63,286 nucleotides of DNA from Sphingomonadaceae bacterium. GTDB taxonomy: Bacteria; Pseudomonadota; Alphaproteobacteria; Sphingomonadales; Sphingomonadaceae. Position 1 is the stretch's first letter; every line of letters begins with the position of its first letter. The translations under genes were made by a program, and so were the position numbers. The stretch spans positions 1 to 63,286 of the forward strand of contig JAJUHA010000011.1 in the NCBI GenBank assembly GCA_029268145.1, written 5' to 3'. The notes beneath the pieces were generated by a model that was not told the DNA's origin, did not search any database, and worked only from the letters and a program-made list of their open reading frames with translations. This document shows, one piece after another, positions 31,618 to 41,165 of the stretch.

Positions 31618-31621
<4 letters not shown>

Positions 31622-32553
31622 CAGCCAGCCTCGGCACCTGTCCCGCCCGCTGCCGCCGCTGCGGCGCCGGGGCTGCGGCCCGGCCCCAGGCCCTCCACCA
31701 GCGCGTCGAACACGGCGCGGCAGCGCGGGCTCGACTTCAGGTCCTCGTGCATGACGATGTAGAGCGGGAGCGCGTGGCGGACGACGTCGGGCAGGAGATG
31801 CACCACGTCCGGATCGCGCGCCGCGGCCTCGACCTGGCAGATGCCGATGCCGAGCCCGGCGCGGATGGCGGCAAGCTGCATCACGAAGCTGTCGGTGGCG
31901 AGGCGGAAGCCCGCCGGGAGCGGGGCGCCCGCGCCGACGATGCTTTCCAGATCGATGGGGAGACGGTCGGGGCCAATGATGTCATGGCCGGCGAGGTCGG
32001 CGAGGCACGTCGGCGTGCCGCGGGCGGCGAGATAGGCGCGGTGGGCGTGGAAGCCGAGGTGGAAGGGGGGCAGCCGCTTTGCGACGAGCGCCGCCTGGGT
32101 CGGGGCGAACATGCGGACCGCGATGTCGGCCGCGCGCTCGAGGAGGTTCTCGGCTTCGTTGCTGAGCGCCAGCTCGACCCGCACGCCGGGATGCTCCCTC
32201 GCAAGCCGGACGAGGATGGGCGGGAGCCACTCGACCGCGACGATCTCGCTCGCCGTGACGCGGACGGTCCCGCTCGCCCCGGTCTCGTCGGCCGTCGCGG
32301 TGCGCTGCAGGGCGGCGATGGCCCGGGCGACGGTCTCGGCGTGGGGCTGCATGGCCCGGCCGGTGTCGGTGGGGGCAAGGCCGCGCGGCGTGCGGACGAA
32401 GAGATCGCGGCCGATCTCGCGCTCCAGCTCGTCGACATGGCGGGCAACCGTGGGCTGGGTGAGGCCGAGCGCGCGGGCGGCGGCCGAGAAGGAGCCGGTC
32501 TCGAGGACCGCGAGGAAGCTGCGATAGAGGCTCCAGTCGGGTGATCGACTCAT
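31618..32553 (-). CDS. LysR-family transcriptional regulator
   Basis: The N-terminal winged helix-turn-helix is clear: [20 protein letters not shown] then [19 protein letters not shown] LysR substrate-binding domain follows from about residue 90 ([20 protein letters not shown]). It has 311 residues plus an Ala/Gly-rich tail. I chose the ATG at 32553, preceded by GGGAAT, because the upstream frame lacks protein character. The regulated gene is unknown: the adjacent divergent sequence holds only a tiny hydrophobic frame and then thrS. Confidence 0.9.
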
Positions 32554-32670
32554 CGATTCCCGTATAGCAGACCGCCGCGCTTCCACAATTTCCGAAGAAC
32601 CCCAATCGCGCGAGAAGGGCGGTGTCGAGGGCACCGGATGGGCCGGGGCCTTCGGGACGGGAGACCGACG

Positions 32671-32745
32671 ATGATCCACCTTCTCACCATTGCGCTGGCA
32701 AGCTTTCCCCTCTTCGCCCTGCTGACCGGCGTGGGCATGGCGTGA
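32671..32745 (+). CDS. Possible 24-residue hydrophobic small protein
   Basis: ATG at 32671 opens a frame of 24 residues (MIHLLTIALASFPLFALLTG, then VGMA) that would form a single membrane helix. GGGAGA lies 8 bases upstream as a possible ribosome-binding site. It sits between the LysR gene and thrS, on the thrS strand. Such short frames arise by chance, so the evidence is limited to the hydrophobic pattern, the ATG and the upstream purine run. Confidence 0.35.
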   Translation: MIHLLTIALASFPLFALLTGVGMA

Positions 32746-32826
32746 GGCACCGCGGTCGGGCGGCTTGCGGGTTGCAGGCGGCGGGCATGGGCCGCTAGGG
32801 CGGGGGCCTTCCCTGGAGGTCTCACC

Positions 32827-34833
32827 GTGACGGCCCATGTCCGCATCTCGCTTCCCGACGGCTCCGCGCGCGAGATGCCGCGCGGGACCACCGCGGGCGA
32901 TGTGGCGCGCGCGATCGGGCCGGGCCTCGCGAAGGCGGCGCTGGCAGCGCGCGTCGATGGCGAGCTGGTCGATCTGTCGCGCCCGATCGAGCGGGATGCA
33001 CGGCTCGAGCTGGTGACGGCGAAGGACGAGGCCGTCGCGCTCGAGCTGGTCCGCCATGACTATGCGCACGTGCTCGCCGAGGCCGTGCAGCGGCTGTTCC
33101 CGGGCACGCAGATCACCTTCGGCCCGGCGACCGAGGACGGCTTCTACTATGACTTCGCGCCGCCGCCGGGGCGCGGCCCCTTCACCGAGGCCGACCTGCC
33201 CGTCATCGAGGAGGAGATGCGGCGCATCATCGCCGCCGACAAGCCGCTGCGGCGCGAGGTGTGGGACCGCGCCGCCCTGATCGCGAAATGGCGGGCGGAC
33301 GGCGAGCATTTCAAGGCCGAGTGGGCCGCGACGCTCCCCGAAGGCGAGGAGATCACGGTCTACTGGTCGGGCGACGACTGGATGGACATGTGCCGGGGGC
33401 CGCACCTGCCCTCGACCGGCCGGCTCGATCCGGAGGCCTTCCGGCTGACGCGGGTGTCGGGGGCCTACTGGCGCGGCGACCCGAAGAACCCCCAGCTCTC
33501 GCGCATCTCCGGGACGGGCTGGCTCTCGCGGAAGCAGCTCGAGGCGCACCTCCACCGGCTGGAGGAGGCCGCGAAGCGCGACCACCGCAGGCTGGGGCGC
33601 GAGATGGGCCTCTTCCACCTGCAGGAGGAAGCGCAGGGCTCGATCTTCTGGCACCCCAGGGGCTGGATGATCTACCGCCAGCTCGAGGCCTACATGCGCC
33701 GCCGGCTCGACGCCGCGGGCTACCGGGAAGTCAAGACCCCGCAGCTGATGAGCGCGAAGCAGTGGGAGCAGTCCGGCCACTGGGGCAAGTATCGCGAGAA
33801 CATGTTCGTCGTGCCCGACGAGATCCCCTCGACCGCGGACGAGGGGCCGATCGTCTCGGGCGCAGCGGACTTCCTGGCCCTGAAGCCGATGAACTGCCCG
33901 GCGCATGTCCTCATCTTCCGCCAGGGGATCAAGAGCTATCGGGATCTTCCCCTGCGGCTGGCGGAATTCGGCTGCTGCCACCGAAACGAGCCGCATGGCG
34001 CGCTCCATGGCCTGATGCGGGTGCGCCAGTTCACCCAGGATGACGCCCACATCTTCTGCCGCGAGGACCAGCTCGTCGCCGAAGTCGCGGCCTTCATCGA
34101 CCTGCTCGACCGGGTCTATCGCGACCTCGGCTTCGACCATTATGCGATCAAGCTGGCGCTTCGGCCGGAGAGCCGCTTCGGCTCGGACGCGATGTGGGAC
34201 TGGGCCGAGCAGTCGCTCCGGGAGGCCGTGGCGGCGACGGGGCGCAACACGGCGGCCTTCGGCTGGGAGGAGCTGCCCGGCGAGGGGGCCTTCTATGCCC
34301 CGAAGCTCGAGTTCCACCTGACCGACGCCATCGGCCGGACCTGGCAGGTGGGCACGATCCAGACCGACACGGTGCTGCCCGAGCGGCTGGATGCGAGCTA
34401 TGTGGGCGAGGATGGCGAGCGGCATCGGCCGGTGATGCTGCACCGGGCGATCCTCGGCAGCTTCGAGCGGTTCATCGGAATCCTGATCGAGCATCACGCC
34501 GGTCGCTTCCCGCTGTGGCTGGCGCCGGTCCAGGCGGTGGTGGCGACCATCGTGTCCGACGCCGACGGCTGGGCGGCCGAGGTGGCAGCCCGGCTCGCGG
34601 CGGCCGGCCTCAGGGTCGAGACCGACCTCAGGAACGAGAAGATCAACCTGAAGGTGCGCGAGCACAGCCTGATGAAGGTGCCGGTGCTGCTGGTGGTGGG
34701 CCGGCGCGAGGCCGAGGACGGGACGGTGGCGCTCCGGCGCCTGGGCGAGGAGGGCCAGCAGGTGCTGCCGCTGGAGGATGTCGTCGCGCGGCTGCGGGCC
34801 GAGGCCCTGCCGCCGGATCTCAGGGAGGGCTGA
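32827..34833 (+). CDS. thrS: Threonyl-tRNA synthetase
   Basis: ThrRS charges tRNA-Thr. It has 668 residues with an N-terminal TGS domain (to about 63), an editing domain starting [17 protein letters not shown] that contains the HxxxH metal site and [11 protein letters not shown], a class II catalytic core with MNCPAH near 356 and [13 protein letters not shown], and an anticodon-binding domain at the end. I chose the GTG at 32827, preceded by GGAGGT, which gives the expected first residues of the TGS domain. I see no T-box-like leader. Confidence 0.97.
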   Translation: MTAHVRISLPDGSAREMPRGTTAGDVARAIGPGLAKAALAARVDGELVDLSRPIERDARLELVTAKDEAVALELVRHDYAHVLAEAVQRLFPGTQITFGPATEDGFYYDFAPPPGRGPFTEADLPVIEEEMRRIIAADKPLRREVWDRAALIAKWRADGEHFKAEWAATLPEGEEITVYWSGDDWMDMCRGPHLPSTGRLDPEAFRLTRVSGAYWRGDPKNPQLSRISGTGWLSRKQLEAHLHRLEEAAKRDHRRLGREMGLFHLQEEAQGSIFWHPRGWMIYRQLEAYMRRRLDAAGYREVKTPQLMSAKQWEQSGHWGKYRENMFVVPDEIPSTADEGPIVSGAADFLALKPMNCPAHVLIFRQGIKSYRDLPLRLAEFGCCHRNEPHGALHGLMRVRQFTQDDAHIFCREDQLVAEVAAFIDLLDRVYRDLGFDHYAIKLALRPESRFGSDAMWDWAEQSLREAVAATGRNTAAFGWEELPGEGAFYAPKLEFHLTDAIGRTWQVGTIQTDTVLPERLDASYVGEDGERHRPVMLHRAILGSFERFIGILIEHHAGRFPLWLAPVQAVVATIVSDADGWAAEVAARLAAAGLRVETDLRNEKINLKVREHSLMKVPVLLVVGRREAEDGTVALRRLGEEGQQVLPLEDVVARLRAEALPPDLREG

Positions 34834-34835
34834 GC

Positions 34836-35270
34836 ATGGCCGACCTTCGTGCGCTCACCGAGCGGTTCCTCGCCGCGCCGCAGATCCGGCCCGACGAGAT
34901 GGCCGAGCTTGCCGCCGCCGGCGTCCGCCACATCGTCAACAACCGCCCCGACGGCGAGGTGCCCGACGCGCTGAAGGGTGCGGCGGTCGAGGCGGCGGCG
35001 CGCGCTGCCGGGATCGGCTACACGGCGATTCCCGTGGACCACGGCGGCCTTTCCCCGGCGCAGGCGGAGGCGCTTCGGGCGGTGCTGGCCGGAGCGCCGG
35101 GCAAGGTGCTGGGCTACTGCCGGTCGGGGACGCGCTCGACGATGCTGTGGGCGCTTGCCGAGGCGGCCTCCGGCGCCGACCCACAGACCATCATCGCGGC
35201 GGCAGCCAGGGCCGGCTATGACGTGCGCGGGCTCGAGCCGATGATGCAGAAGCTGGCCCCGGCGCGCTGA
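34836..35270 (+). CDS. TIGR01244/DUF442 family sulfur transferase-like phosphatase
   Basis: This single-domain protein of 144 residues has a dual-specificity-phosphatase-like fold. GVRHIVNNRPDGEVPDAL near residue 30 and the catalytic loop GYCRSGTRSTMLWALA (Cys near residue 94) are typical of TIGR01244/DUF442 proteins, which are associated with sulfide and persulfide metabolism. It starts 3 bases after thrS and its TGA shares a base with the next ATG (TGATG). Confidence 0.88.
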   Translation: MADLRALTERFLAAPQIRPDEMAELAAAGVRHIVNNRPDGEVPDALKGAAVEAAARAAGIGYTAIPVDHGGLSPAQAEALRAVLAGAPGKVLGYCRSGTRSTMLWALAEAASGADPQTIIAAAARAGYDVRGLEPMMQKLAPAR

Positions 35271-36418
35271 TGGCCGACCAGCCGGACCCGCAGCTGGCCG
35301 AGGCGGGGCGCCGGCGCAGGCGGCCCCGACACGCCAATGTGCTCGTGCTCCAGGGCGGCGGCGCGCTCGGCGCCTACCATCTCGGCGTGATCGAGGAGCT
35401 CTCGGCGCAGGGGATCGTTCCGGACTGGGTGTGCGGCGTCTCGATCGGGGCGATCAATGCCGCGATCCTCGCCGGCAACCGGCCGGAGGACCGGCTGCGC
35501 CAGCTCGCCCGCTTCTGGGAGCGGGTCTCGGCCGCGCTCGTGCCCCCGGTGGCCTGGCCGTCGGGATGCGCGGGCGAGATGTGGCAGGACGCCTCGGCCC
35601 TCTGGATCGCGCTGATGGGCGTTCCCGGCTTCTTCGCGCCGCGCTTCCCGCCGGCGCCCTGCCAGCCCCGCGGCAGCGCCGGTGCGGTGAGCCAATATGA
35701 CCTTTCGCCGCTCCGGGCCACGCTCGAGGAGCTGGTCGACTGGGACCGGCTGAACGGCGGGGCGATGCGGGTGTCGGTCGGCGCGGTCGCCATCGAAACC
35801 GGGCAGATCCGCTACTTCGACACCGGCGGTCCCGATGCCCGGCGCCTCTCGATCGACCATGTGCTCGCCTCGTGCGCGCTGCCGCCGGCGTTTGCGCCGG
35901 TGCTGGTCGAGGATGCCTGGTACTGGGATGGCGGGATCGCCTCGAACGCGCCGGTCCAGCACGTCTTCGACGCCGACTGGGGGCGGGACAAGAACATCTT
36001 CCAGGTCGATCTGTTCCCGGCCGCCGGGCCGCTCCCCGAGACGCTCGCCGATGTCGAGATCCGGGCGCAGGACATCCGCTTCTCCAGCCGGACGCGGATG
36101 AACACCCGGCGCGAACTCGAGCTTGCGCCGGTGCGGGCGATGGTCCGCCGGCTGCTCTCCGACTGCAACCCCGATCTCGCCCGGCTGGAGCCCGGCGAAC
36201 TCGCCGCGCTCCGCCGCTTCGCCGAGGAGCAGCGCATCGACATCTGCCAGATCGTCTATGCCGACAAGGCCCGCGCCGGCCGGGCCCGCGGCTACGACTT
36301 CGCGGCGGGCGCGATCCGCGCCCATCGCGAGGCCGGACGCCGGGATGCCGCCGAGGCGCTGGCAACGCGCGACTGGCGCGCGCCGCCGGCCGCCGGCGTG
36401 CGCTGCGACCGGCTGTAG
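35270..36418 (+). CDS. Patatin-like phospholipase
   Basis: This lipid acyl hydrolase has a Ser-Asp dyad and 382 residues. The oxyanion loop is QGGGALGAYHLG, the nucleophile Ser lies in GVSIGAINAAI, and the catalytic Asp in YWDGGIASNAPVQ. A C-terminal domain of about 100 residues after the patatin core resembles DUF3734. Possible roles are membrane phospholipid turnover or storage-granule association. It is coupled to the upstream gene by a one-base overlap. Confidence 0.92.
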   Translation: MADQPDPQLAEAGRRRRRPRHANVLVLQGGGALGAYHLGVIEELSAQGIVPDWVCGVSIGAINAAILAGNRPEDRLRQLARFWERVSAALVPPVAWPSGCAGEMWQDASALWIALMGVPGFFAPRFPPAPCQPRGSAGAVSQYDLSPLRATLEELVDWDRLNGGAMRVSVGAVAIETGQIRYFDTGGPDARRLSIDHVLASCALPPAFAPVLVEDAWYWDGGIASNAPVQHVFDADWGRDKNIFQVDLFPAAGPLPETLADVEIRAQDIRFSSRTRMNTRRELELAPVRAMVRRLLSDCNPDLARLEPGELAALRRFAEEQRIDICQIVYADKARAGRARGYDFAAGAIRAHREAGRRDAAEALATRDWRAPPAAGVRCDRL

Positions 36419-36427
36419 GAGGGCGGG

Positions 36428-37312
36428 GTGAACGCCGAGTTCGAGAAGCTTGTGGCAGCGGCGCCCTATGGCCTGGTCGAGGCCTGCTCGCCGCTGGTGC
36501 GGCGGGTGCTCGCGAAGAACCCCTCGCCCTTCACCTTCACCGGCACCGGCACCTACATCGTCGGCCGCGGCGAGGTGGCCGTCATCGACCCCGGCCCGGC
36601 GGACCCGGCCCACATCGCCGCCATCCTCGCGGCGACCCGGGGCGAGACCATCGCCGCCATGCTCGTGACCCACACCCACCTCGACCACTCGCCCGGCGCC
36701 GTGCCGCTCAAGGCGGCGTGCGGCGCCCCCGTGATGGGCTGCGCGCCGCTCACCCTCGCCGACGACGGGCCGCGGGCCGATGCCGGGTTCGATGCCAGTT
36801 ATCTGCCCGACCGGGTGCTCGCCGAGGGCGAGGCCGTGACCGGCCCGGGCTGGACGCTGCGCGCAGTCGCCACTCCCGGCCACACCTCGAACCACCTGTG
36901 CTTCGCGCTCGAGGAGGAGGGCGCGCTGTTCACCGGCGACCATGTGATGGGCTGGTCGACGACGGTGGTGGCCCCGCCCGACGGCGACATGGCGGCCTAC
37001 CTGGCCAGCCTCGCGAAGCTGCTCGACCGGCCCGACCGGCGCTACTACCCCACCCACGGCGCGCCGGTCGAGGAGCCGCAGCGCTGGGTGCGGCACCTGA
37101 TCGGCCACCGCCGCCAGCGCGAGGCGCAGATCCTCGCCCAGCTTGCCGAGGGCCCGCGCACCATCCCGGCGATGGTCGAGGCCATGTATGCCGCGGTCGA
37201 CCGGCGGCTGTGGGGGGCAGCGGGGCGCTCGGTTCTGGCGCATCTCCTCGACCTTGCCGAGCGCGGCGAGGTGGTGCGCGGCGAGGGCGAGACCTGGCAG
37301 CGCCGGGCGTGA
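36428..37312 (+). CDS. MBL-fold metallo-hydrolase (LACTB2-like)
   Basis: This metallo-beta-lactamase-fold hydrolase of 294 residues has the zinc motif VTHTHLDHSPGAVPLK near residue 80, plus TPGHTSNHLCF and FTGDHVMGW. A C-terminal winged-helix-like domain (IPAMVEAMYAAVDRRLWGAAGRSVLAHLL) places it in the LACTB2-like branch, whose studied members include RNases. The start is the GTG at 36428, nine bases after the phospholipase stop. Its stop overlaps the next gene's GTG. Confidence 0.9.
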   Translation: MNAEFEKLVAAAPYGLVEACSPLVRRVLAKNPSPFTFTGTGTYIVGRGEVAVIDPGPADPAHIAAILAATRGETIAAMLVTHTHLDHSPGAVPLKAACGAPVMGCAPLTLADDGPRADAGFDASYLPDRVLAEGEAVTGPGWTLRAVATPGHTSNHLCFALEEEGALFTGDHVMGWSTTVVAPPDGDMAAYLASLAKLLDRPDRRYYPTHGAPVEEPQRWVRHLIGHRRQREAQILAQLAEGPRTIPAMVEAMYAAVDRRLWGAAGRSVLAHLLDLAERGEVVRGEGETWQRRA

Positions 37313-37977
37313 GGGCCGCGGCCGCCTTCCTCGCCGGGCTGGGAGTGGCGGCGCTAGCCGGGCTGGCCTTCCTCCTTGCTGCGCCGGCGCTGCGCGCGCG
37401 GCTGCTGCCGGGTGCGGCGGCCAGCGGCGAGACGGTGGTGGCCGCCACGCTTCAGGCCGTCCGGCGCGAGCAGAAGCTCCTCGTGTTCGCGGCCTTCGTG
37501 ACGGCGGACGTGACGTCCACCGTGCAGAAGACCGTCCTCGACCTCGCCGTGCCGGGCACTGGCGTCACCCGCACCGTCATCGTGCCGGGCGAAGTGCGCT
37601 ACGCGATCGATCTCTCGACGCTCTCCGAGGATGACCTCCGCTGGAACCCGGAGACGCGGACGCTCACCGTCCGGCTGCCGCCGGTGGTGGCGCTCGATCC
37701 GGCGATCCGGCTCGACCGGATGCGGGTCTTCACCGAAAAGGGGCCGCTCGCCGCCGTCACCGACGTGGAGGAGGTGGCCGATGCGATGAACCGGAAGGCG
37801 ATCGCCGGTGCGCTCCTCGCCGAGGCGCGGACGCCCGAGCTGATGCGCCTTGCCGAGGCGGCAGCGGCCGAGGCGCTCCGCACCAGCTTCCTGCTGCCCC
37901 TGCGGGCCGCCGGGCTCGACGGCGTCAGGGTCGAGGTGGCGCGGCCGGTGGCGACGGCTTCGGCGCGGGCAGGTTGA
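37309..37977 (+). CDS. DUF4230 domain protein, membrane-anchored
   Basis: The protein of 222 residues starts at a GTG overlapping the previous stop (GTGA). One N-terminal membrane segment (about residues 4-25) is followed by the DUF4230 domain, with LQAVRREQKLLVFAAFVTAD and VIVPGEVRYAIDLSTLSEDD. Function is unknown. The last 53 bases overlap, antisense, the end of the convergent DUF2490 gene. Confidence 0.85.
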   Translation: MRAAAAFLAGLGVAALAGLAFLLAAPALRARLLPGAAASGETVVAATLQAVRREQKLLVFAAFVTADVTSTVQKTVLDLAVPGTGVTRTVIVPGEVRYAIDLSTLSEDDLRWNPETRTLTVRLPPVVALDPAIRLDRMRVFTEKGPLAAVTDVEEVADAMNRKAIAGALLAEARTPELMRLAEAAAAEALRTSFLLPLRAAGLDGVRVEVARPVATASARAG

Positions 37978-38623
37978 TGACCAGCGTCAGGTTGAACGCG
38001 CGGTTGACCGTGTCCGGCTCGGGTTGCGGGAAGCGCTGGACGAAATAGCCCGCCTCCACGGCGTGCCGGCCGACGGGAAAGCCGAGGCCGACGAAGCCGC
38101 GATGCTGGTCGAAGCCGGCCTCCGGGCTCCAGCCGGCTTCGGACAGCGTGAGGAAGCCTTCCCACCAGCCGATCGCGCGCGGCGCCTTCGCACCCCCGAG
38201 CGGGACGTTGGCGCGCATCAGCTGACGGACCCGCAGCGACATGCCGCCGGCATCCGCGCGAAAGCGCTGCTCGAGCCGGGTGCGGCCGATGATCTGCGCC
38301 CGCTCCCCGGTGACGATGGGGTAGAGGATCTGCTGCCAGGGCCGGTGCTCGGTGTTGCCCGGCCGCCCCGCGGGTTCGGTCCGGATATAGGCATAGCCGG
38401 CAACCGCGGTGACACCGGGGGCAAGGCGCGTTCCCAGCGCGCCGCGCAGCAGCGTCTGGCCGAGGCGCCCGGCATCGTCGGTCACGCGGAAGGAGGCGTC
38501 GAACCAGAGCCAGACCTCGTCCGAGACGGGCCCCTGGACGAGGGCATTGCCCCAGAACTGGCTGTCCTGGGCGTGGGCGGGCGCGGCGGCAAGCGCCGCA
38601 AGGGCAAAAAGGAAGACACGCAT
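37925..38623 (-). CDS. DUF2490 outer-membrane protein
   Basis: A signal peptide (MRVFLFALAALAAAPAHA) precedes a 210-residue domain with alternating polar and nonpolar strands, including SQFWGNALVQGPVSDEVWLWFDAS near the mature N-terminus, which is characteristic of DUF2490. Barrel strands continue to FNLTLVINLPAPKP. It is probably a small outer-membrane barrel of unknown function. The C-terminal tail is Pro/Ala-rich and overlaps the convergent DUF4230 gene, so the natural end of the barrel is slightly upstream. Confidence 0.85.
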   Translation of the reverse strand: MRVFLFALAALAAAPAHAQDSQFWGNALVQGPVSDEVWLWFDASFRVTDDAGRLGQTLLRGALGTRLAPGVTAVAGYAYIRTEPAGRPGNTEHRPWQQILYPIVTGERAQIIGRTRLEQRFRADAGGMSLRVRQLMRANVPLGGAKAPRAIGWWEGFLTLSEAGWSPEAGFDQHRGFVGLGFPVGRHAVEAGYFVQRFPQPEPDTVNRAFNLTLVINLPAPKPSPPAAPPRP

Positions 38624-38706
38624 CGCGCGCGCCTAGCCCCGTCGCGACGGGTCGCAAGCCGGGAACCGGCGGCGCAGTGTCGCGCCCGGCTGGGTCTGCG
38701 GAGGGG

Positions 38707-40257
38707 TCAGGCCCGCTCCAGCCGGGCCGTTCCTGCCGGCACGCGGAAGCGGGCGTGGGTGGAAAGCTTCCCGCCGGGGCTTCGCACCGTGTCCACCACC
38801 TTCATCTCGGCCGTCCAGGCCTCGGGCGTGACGGTCATGAGCGTGTAGCCGCGCTCGTCGCGGATGTAGGCAAGCCCGGGGTTGCGGCGGAGGATCTCGG
38901 CATGCTCCGGCCGGGTGCCGGGCCCGTCGGAGCCGGAGGAGATGGAGGTGGTGACGAACTCGATGGCCTGGGCCGGGCTGTCGGGCCGGGCGTCGGACCG
39001 GCGCACTTCGCCGGCCCAGTGCTGGTGCTCGTCCCCCGTCAGCACCACGAGGTTCCGCACCCGCTCCAGCCGCGCGAGCAGCCGGTCGCGCGGGGCGAGA
39101 TAGCCCGCCCAGCTGTCGACATTGACGCCGCGCGGCTCGGGGTCGCGGCCGCGCTCGAGGTTCATCATCATCACCTGCTGGAGGAGCGCGTTCCAGCGCG
39201 CCTCGCCGAAGCCGCGCACCAGCCAGTCCTCCTGGGCGCGGCCGAGCATCTCGGCCCCGGGATTGCGGATCTCCGGGCACAGGCTGCCGAAGCGGTCGCC
39301 GCAGGGCTGATCGGTGCGGAAGGCGCGGGTGTTCAGCAGGCGGGCGTCGAGCAGGCGGCCGAAGCGATACTGGCGGAAGACGCCCGAGAGGCCGTTCGCG
39401 GGGAAGGCATCGGCGCGCACCGGCATGAACTCGTACCAGGCCTGCATGGCCGCGGCGCGGCGCAGCCGGAAGAGCTCGGGCGGCGTGTCGCCGGGCGGCG
39501 TCTCCCCGGCCCAGTTGTTGACGACCTCATGGTCGTCGTAGCTCATGAGGAAGGCGGCCGAGCGATGCGCTTCCTGGAGGTCGAGATCGAGCCGGATCTC
39601 GGTGTGGCGGCGGCGATAGTCGTCGAGCGAGAAGATCTCGGGGCCGCCGTGGCGGCGGACGGTGGGCACCATCTGGCCGAGCCCCCAGGAGAAGACCGCA
39701 GCGCGCGGGCCATATTCGTAGATGTAGTCGCCATAGTGGAAGATGGCGTGGCAGTCCTCGCCGGCGAGGTGGCGGTGGGCGGTGTAGAGCCCCGACTGAA
39801 AGTCCTGGCAGCCGGCGACCCCCAGCCGGACGGCGGCGACCTCGGCACCGGGGGCGGGAAGCGTGCGGGCGCGGCCCGCGACCGAGCGCTCGCCGCCGGC
39901 GATGAAGCGGTAGTGATACACCCGGTCGGGCTGGAGCGCATCGAGGGTCACATGGACCGAATGGCCGAGCTCCGGCCGGGCGACCGCCTCGCCCTCGGCG
40001 ACGAGGGTCGAGAAGGACGGATTCTCGGACACCTCGTAGCGCACGAGCGCGGGCCGGGCGCCGAGGCCGCGATCGGGATCGAGCGGGCGCGGGGCGAGCC
40101 GCGTCCAGATGACGAAGCCCCGGTGGTCGGGATCGCCGGCCGCGACGCCGAGCTGGAACGGGTCGTCGACGAAGGCGACTGGCGACGCGAGGCGGCCGAG
40201 CGCGGGGGCGGAAAGCGCGGCGCTGGCGCCGGCGAGGAGCGTGCGGCGGTCGATCAT
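38707..40257 (-). CDS. phoD: Alkaline phosphatase D (PhoD family)
   Basis: This exported phosphodiesterase/alkaline phosphatase of 516 residues starts with MIDRRTLLAGASAALSAPAL, a likely Tat signal. The fibronectin-like N-terminal domain (DPFQLGVAAGDPDHRGFVIWTRLAP) precedes the metallophosphatase core with GCQDFQSGLYTAHRHLA, FHYGDYIYEY, SYDDHEVVNNWAG and LTGDEHQHWAGEV. These carry the expected metal ligands. It releases phosphate from organic phosphoesters in the periplasm. No Pho box is evident near it. Confidence 0.93.
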   Translation of the reverse strand: MIDRRTLLAGASAALSAPALGRLASPVAFVDDPFQLGVAAGDPDHRGFVIWTRLAPRPLDPDRGLGARPALVRYEVSENPSFSTLVAEGEAVARPELGHSVHVTLDALQPDRVYHYRFIAGGERSVAGRARTLPAPGAEVAAVRLGVAGCQDFQSGLYTAHRHLAGEDCHAIFHYGDYIYEYGPRAAVFSWGLGQMVPTVRRHGGPEIFSLDDYRRRHTEIRLDLDLQEAHRSAAFLMSYDDHEVVNNWAGETPPGDTPPELFRLRRAAAMQAWYEFMPVRADAFPANGLSGVFRQYRFGRLLDARLLNTRAFRTDQPCGDRFGSLCPEIRNPGAEMLGRAQEDWLVRGFGEARWNALLQQVMMMNLERGRDPEPRGVNVDSWAGYLAPRDRLLARLERVRNLVVLTGDEHQHWAGEVRRSDARPDSPAQAIEFVTTSISSGSDGPGTRPEHAEILRRNPGLAYIRDERGYTLMTVTPEAWTAEMKVVDTVRSPGGKLSTHARFRVPAGTARLERA

Positions 40258-40303
40258 GGACTCCGCTTGCCCGGATCAGGTGACAGGCTCAAGACGGCCG
40301 GCG

Positions 40304-40489
40304 ATGCTGGAGGCAAGCCGGATTCCCTCCCCCTGCCGCAACGTCTGCCGGCTGCGCCGGGGCCTGTGCATCGGCTGCGGGCGCACGCCCGAGGAGATCG
40401 CGGCCTGGCCGACGGCGACGGACGCCGAGCGGCGGGCGATCGTGGCGGCCGCGGCGGCGCGGCTTCCGCGCGGCGGCCGCGGGCGCTAG
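40304..40489 (+). CDS. DUF1289 family small zinc-type protein
   Basis: The protein has 61 residues with four cysteines in the DUF1289 arrangement ([20 protein letters not shown]), followed by [19 protein letters not shown]. It probably binds a metal or iron-sulfur cluster; its function is unknown. The ATG at 40304 is the last before the domain. The gene is divergent from phoD and 10 bases before rpe. Confidence 0.88.
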   Translation: MLEASRIPSPCRNVCRLRRGLCIGCGRTPEEIAAWPTATDAERRAIVAAAAARLPRGGRGR

Positions 40490-40499
40490 AGCGGGCGCC

Positions 40500-41165
40500 A
40501 TGGATCCATCGCCCCCGGTCCTGCTCGCGCCCTCCATCCTCTCGGCCGATTTCGCGCGGCTGGGCGAAGAGGTGGCGGCGATCGACGCGGCCGGCGCCGA
40601 CTGGATCCATGTCGATGTCATGGACAATCACTTCGTGCCCAACCTCACCATCGGGCCGATGGTGGTGAAGGCGCTCCGGCCCTGGTCGGCGAAGCCGTTC
40701 GACGTGCACCTGATGGTTGCCCCGGCCGACGCGCTGGTCGAGGCCTTCGCCGAGGCCGGGGCGGACATCCTCTCGGTCCATCCCGAGGCGGGGCCGCATC
40801 TGCATCGCACCCTCGCGCGGATCCGGGCGCTGGGGAAGAAGGCGGGTGTCGTGCTCAACCCGGCAACCCCGCTCGCTGCGGTCGAGCCCGTTCTCGACAT
40901 GGTCGATCTGGTGCTGGTGATGTCGGTCAACCCCGGCTTCGGCGGCCAGGCCTTCATCCCGTCTGCGCTCGACCGGATCGCAGCGCTCCGGCGGATGATC
41001 GACCGGAGCGGCCGGGCGATCGCGCTCGAGGTAGATGGCGGAATCGGGCCGGACACGGCGGCCGACGTCATCGCGGCGGGCGCGACCGTGCTGGTGGCGG
41101 GGACGGCCGCCTTCCGCGGCGGCCGCGACTGCTATGCCGCCAATCTCGCGGCGCTGCGCGGCTGA
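40500..41165 (+). CDS. rpe: Ribulose-phosphate 3-epimerase
   Basis: Rpe interconverts ribulose 5-phosphate and xylulose 5-phosphate in the pentose phosphate pathway. It has 221 residues with a TIM-barrel: [15 protein letters not shown], the Asp of [34 protein letters not shown] and the second catalytic Asp in EVDGGIG. The stop codon shares one base with the next start (TGATG). Confidence 0.97.
   Translation: MDPSPPVLLAPSILSADFARLGEEVAAIDAAGADWIHVDVMDNHFVPNLTIGPMVVKALRPWSAKPFDVHLMVAPADALVEAFAEAGADILSVHPEAGPHLHRTLARIRALGKKAGVVLNPATPLAAVEPVLDMVDLVLVMSVNPGFGGQAFIPSALDRIAALRRMIDRSGRAIALEVDGGIGPDTAADVIAAGATVLVAGTAAFRGGRDCYAANLAALRG

Noticed and set aside
32554-32826. T-box or other leader element upstream of thrS
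   Set aside because: I see no T-box motif or conserved hairpin set; the space holds the LysR start, a tiny hydrophobic frame and a normal ribosome-binding site.
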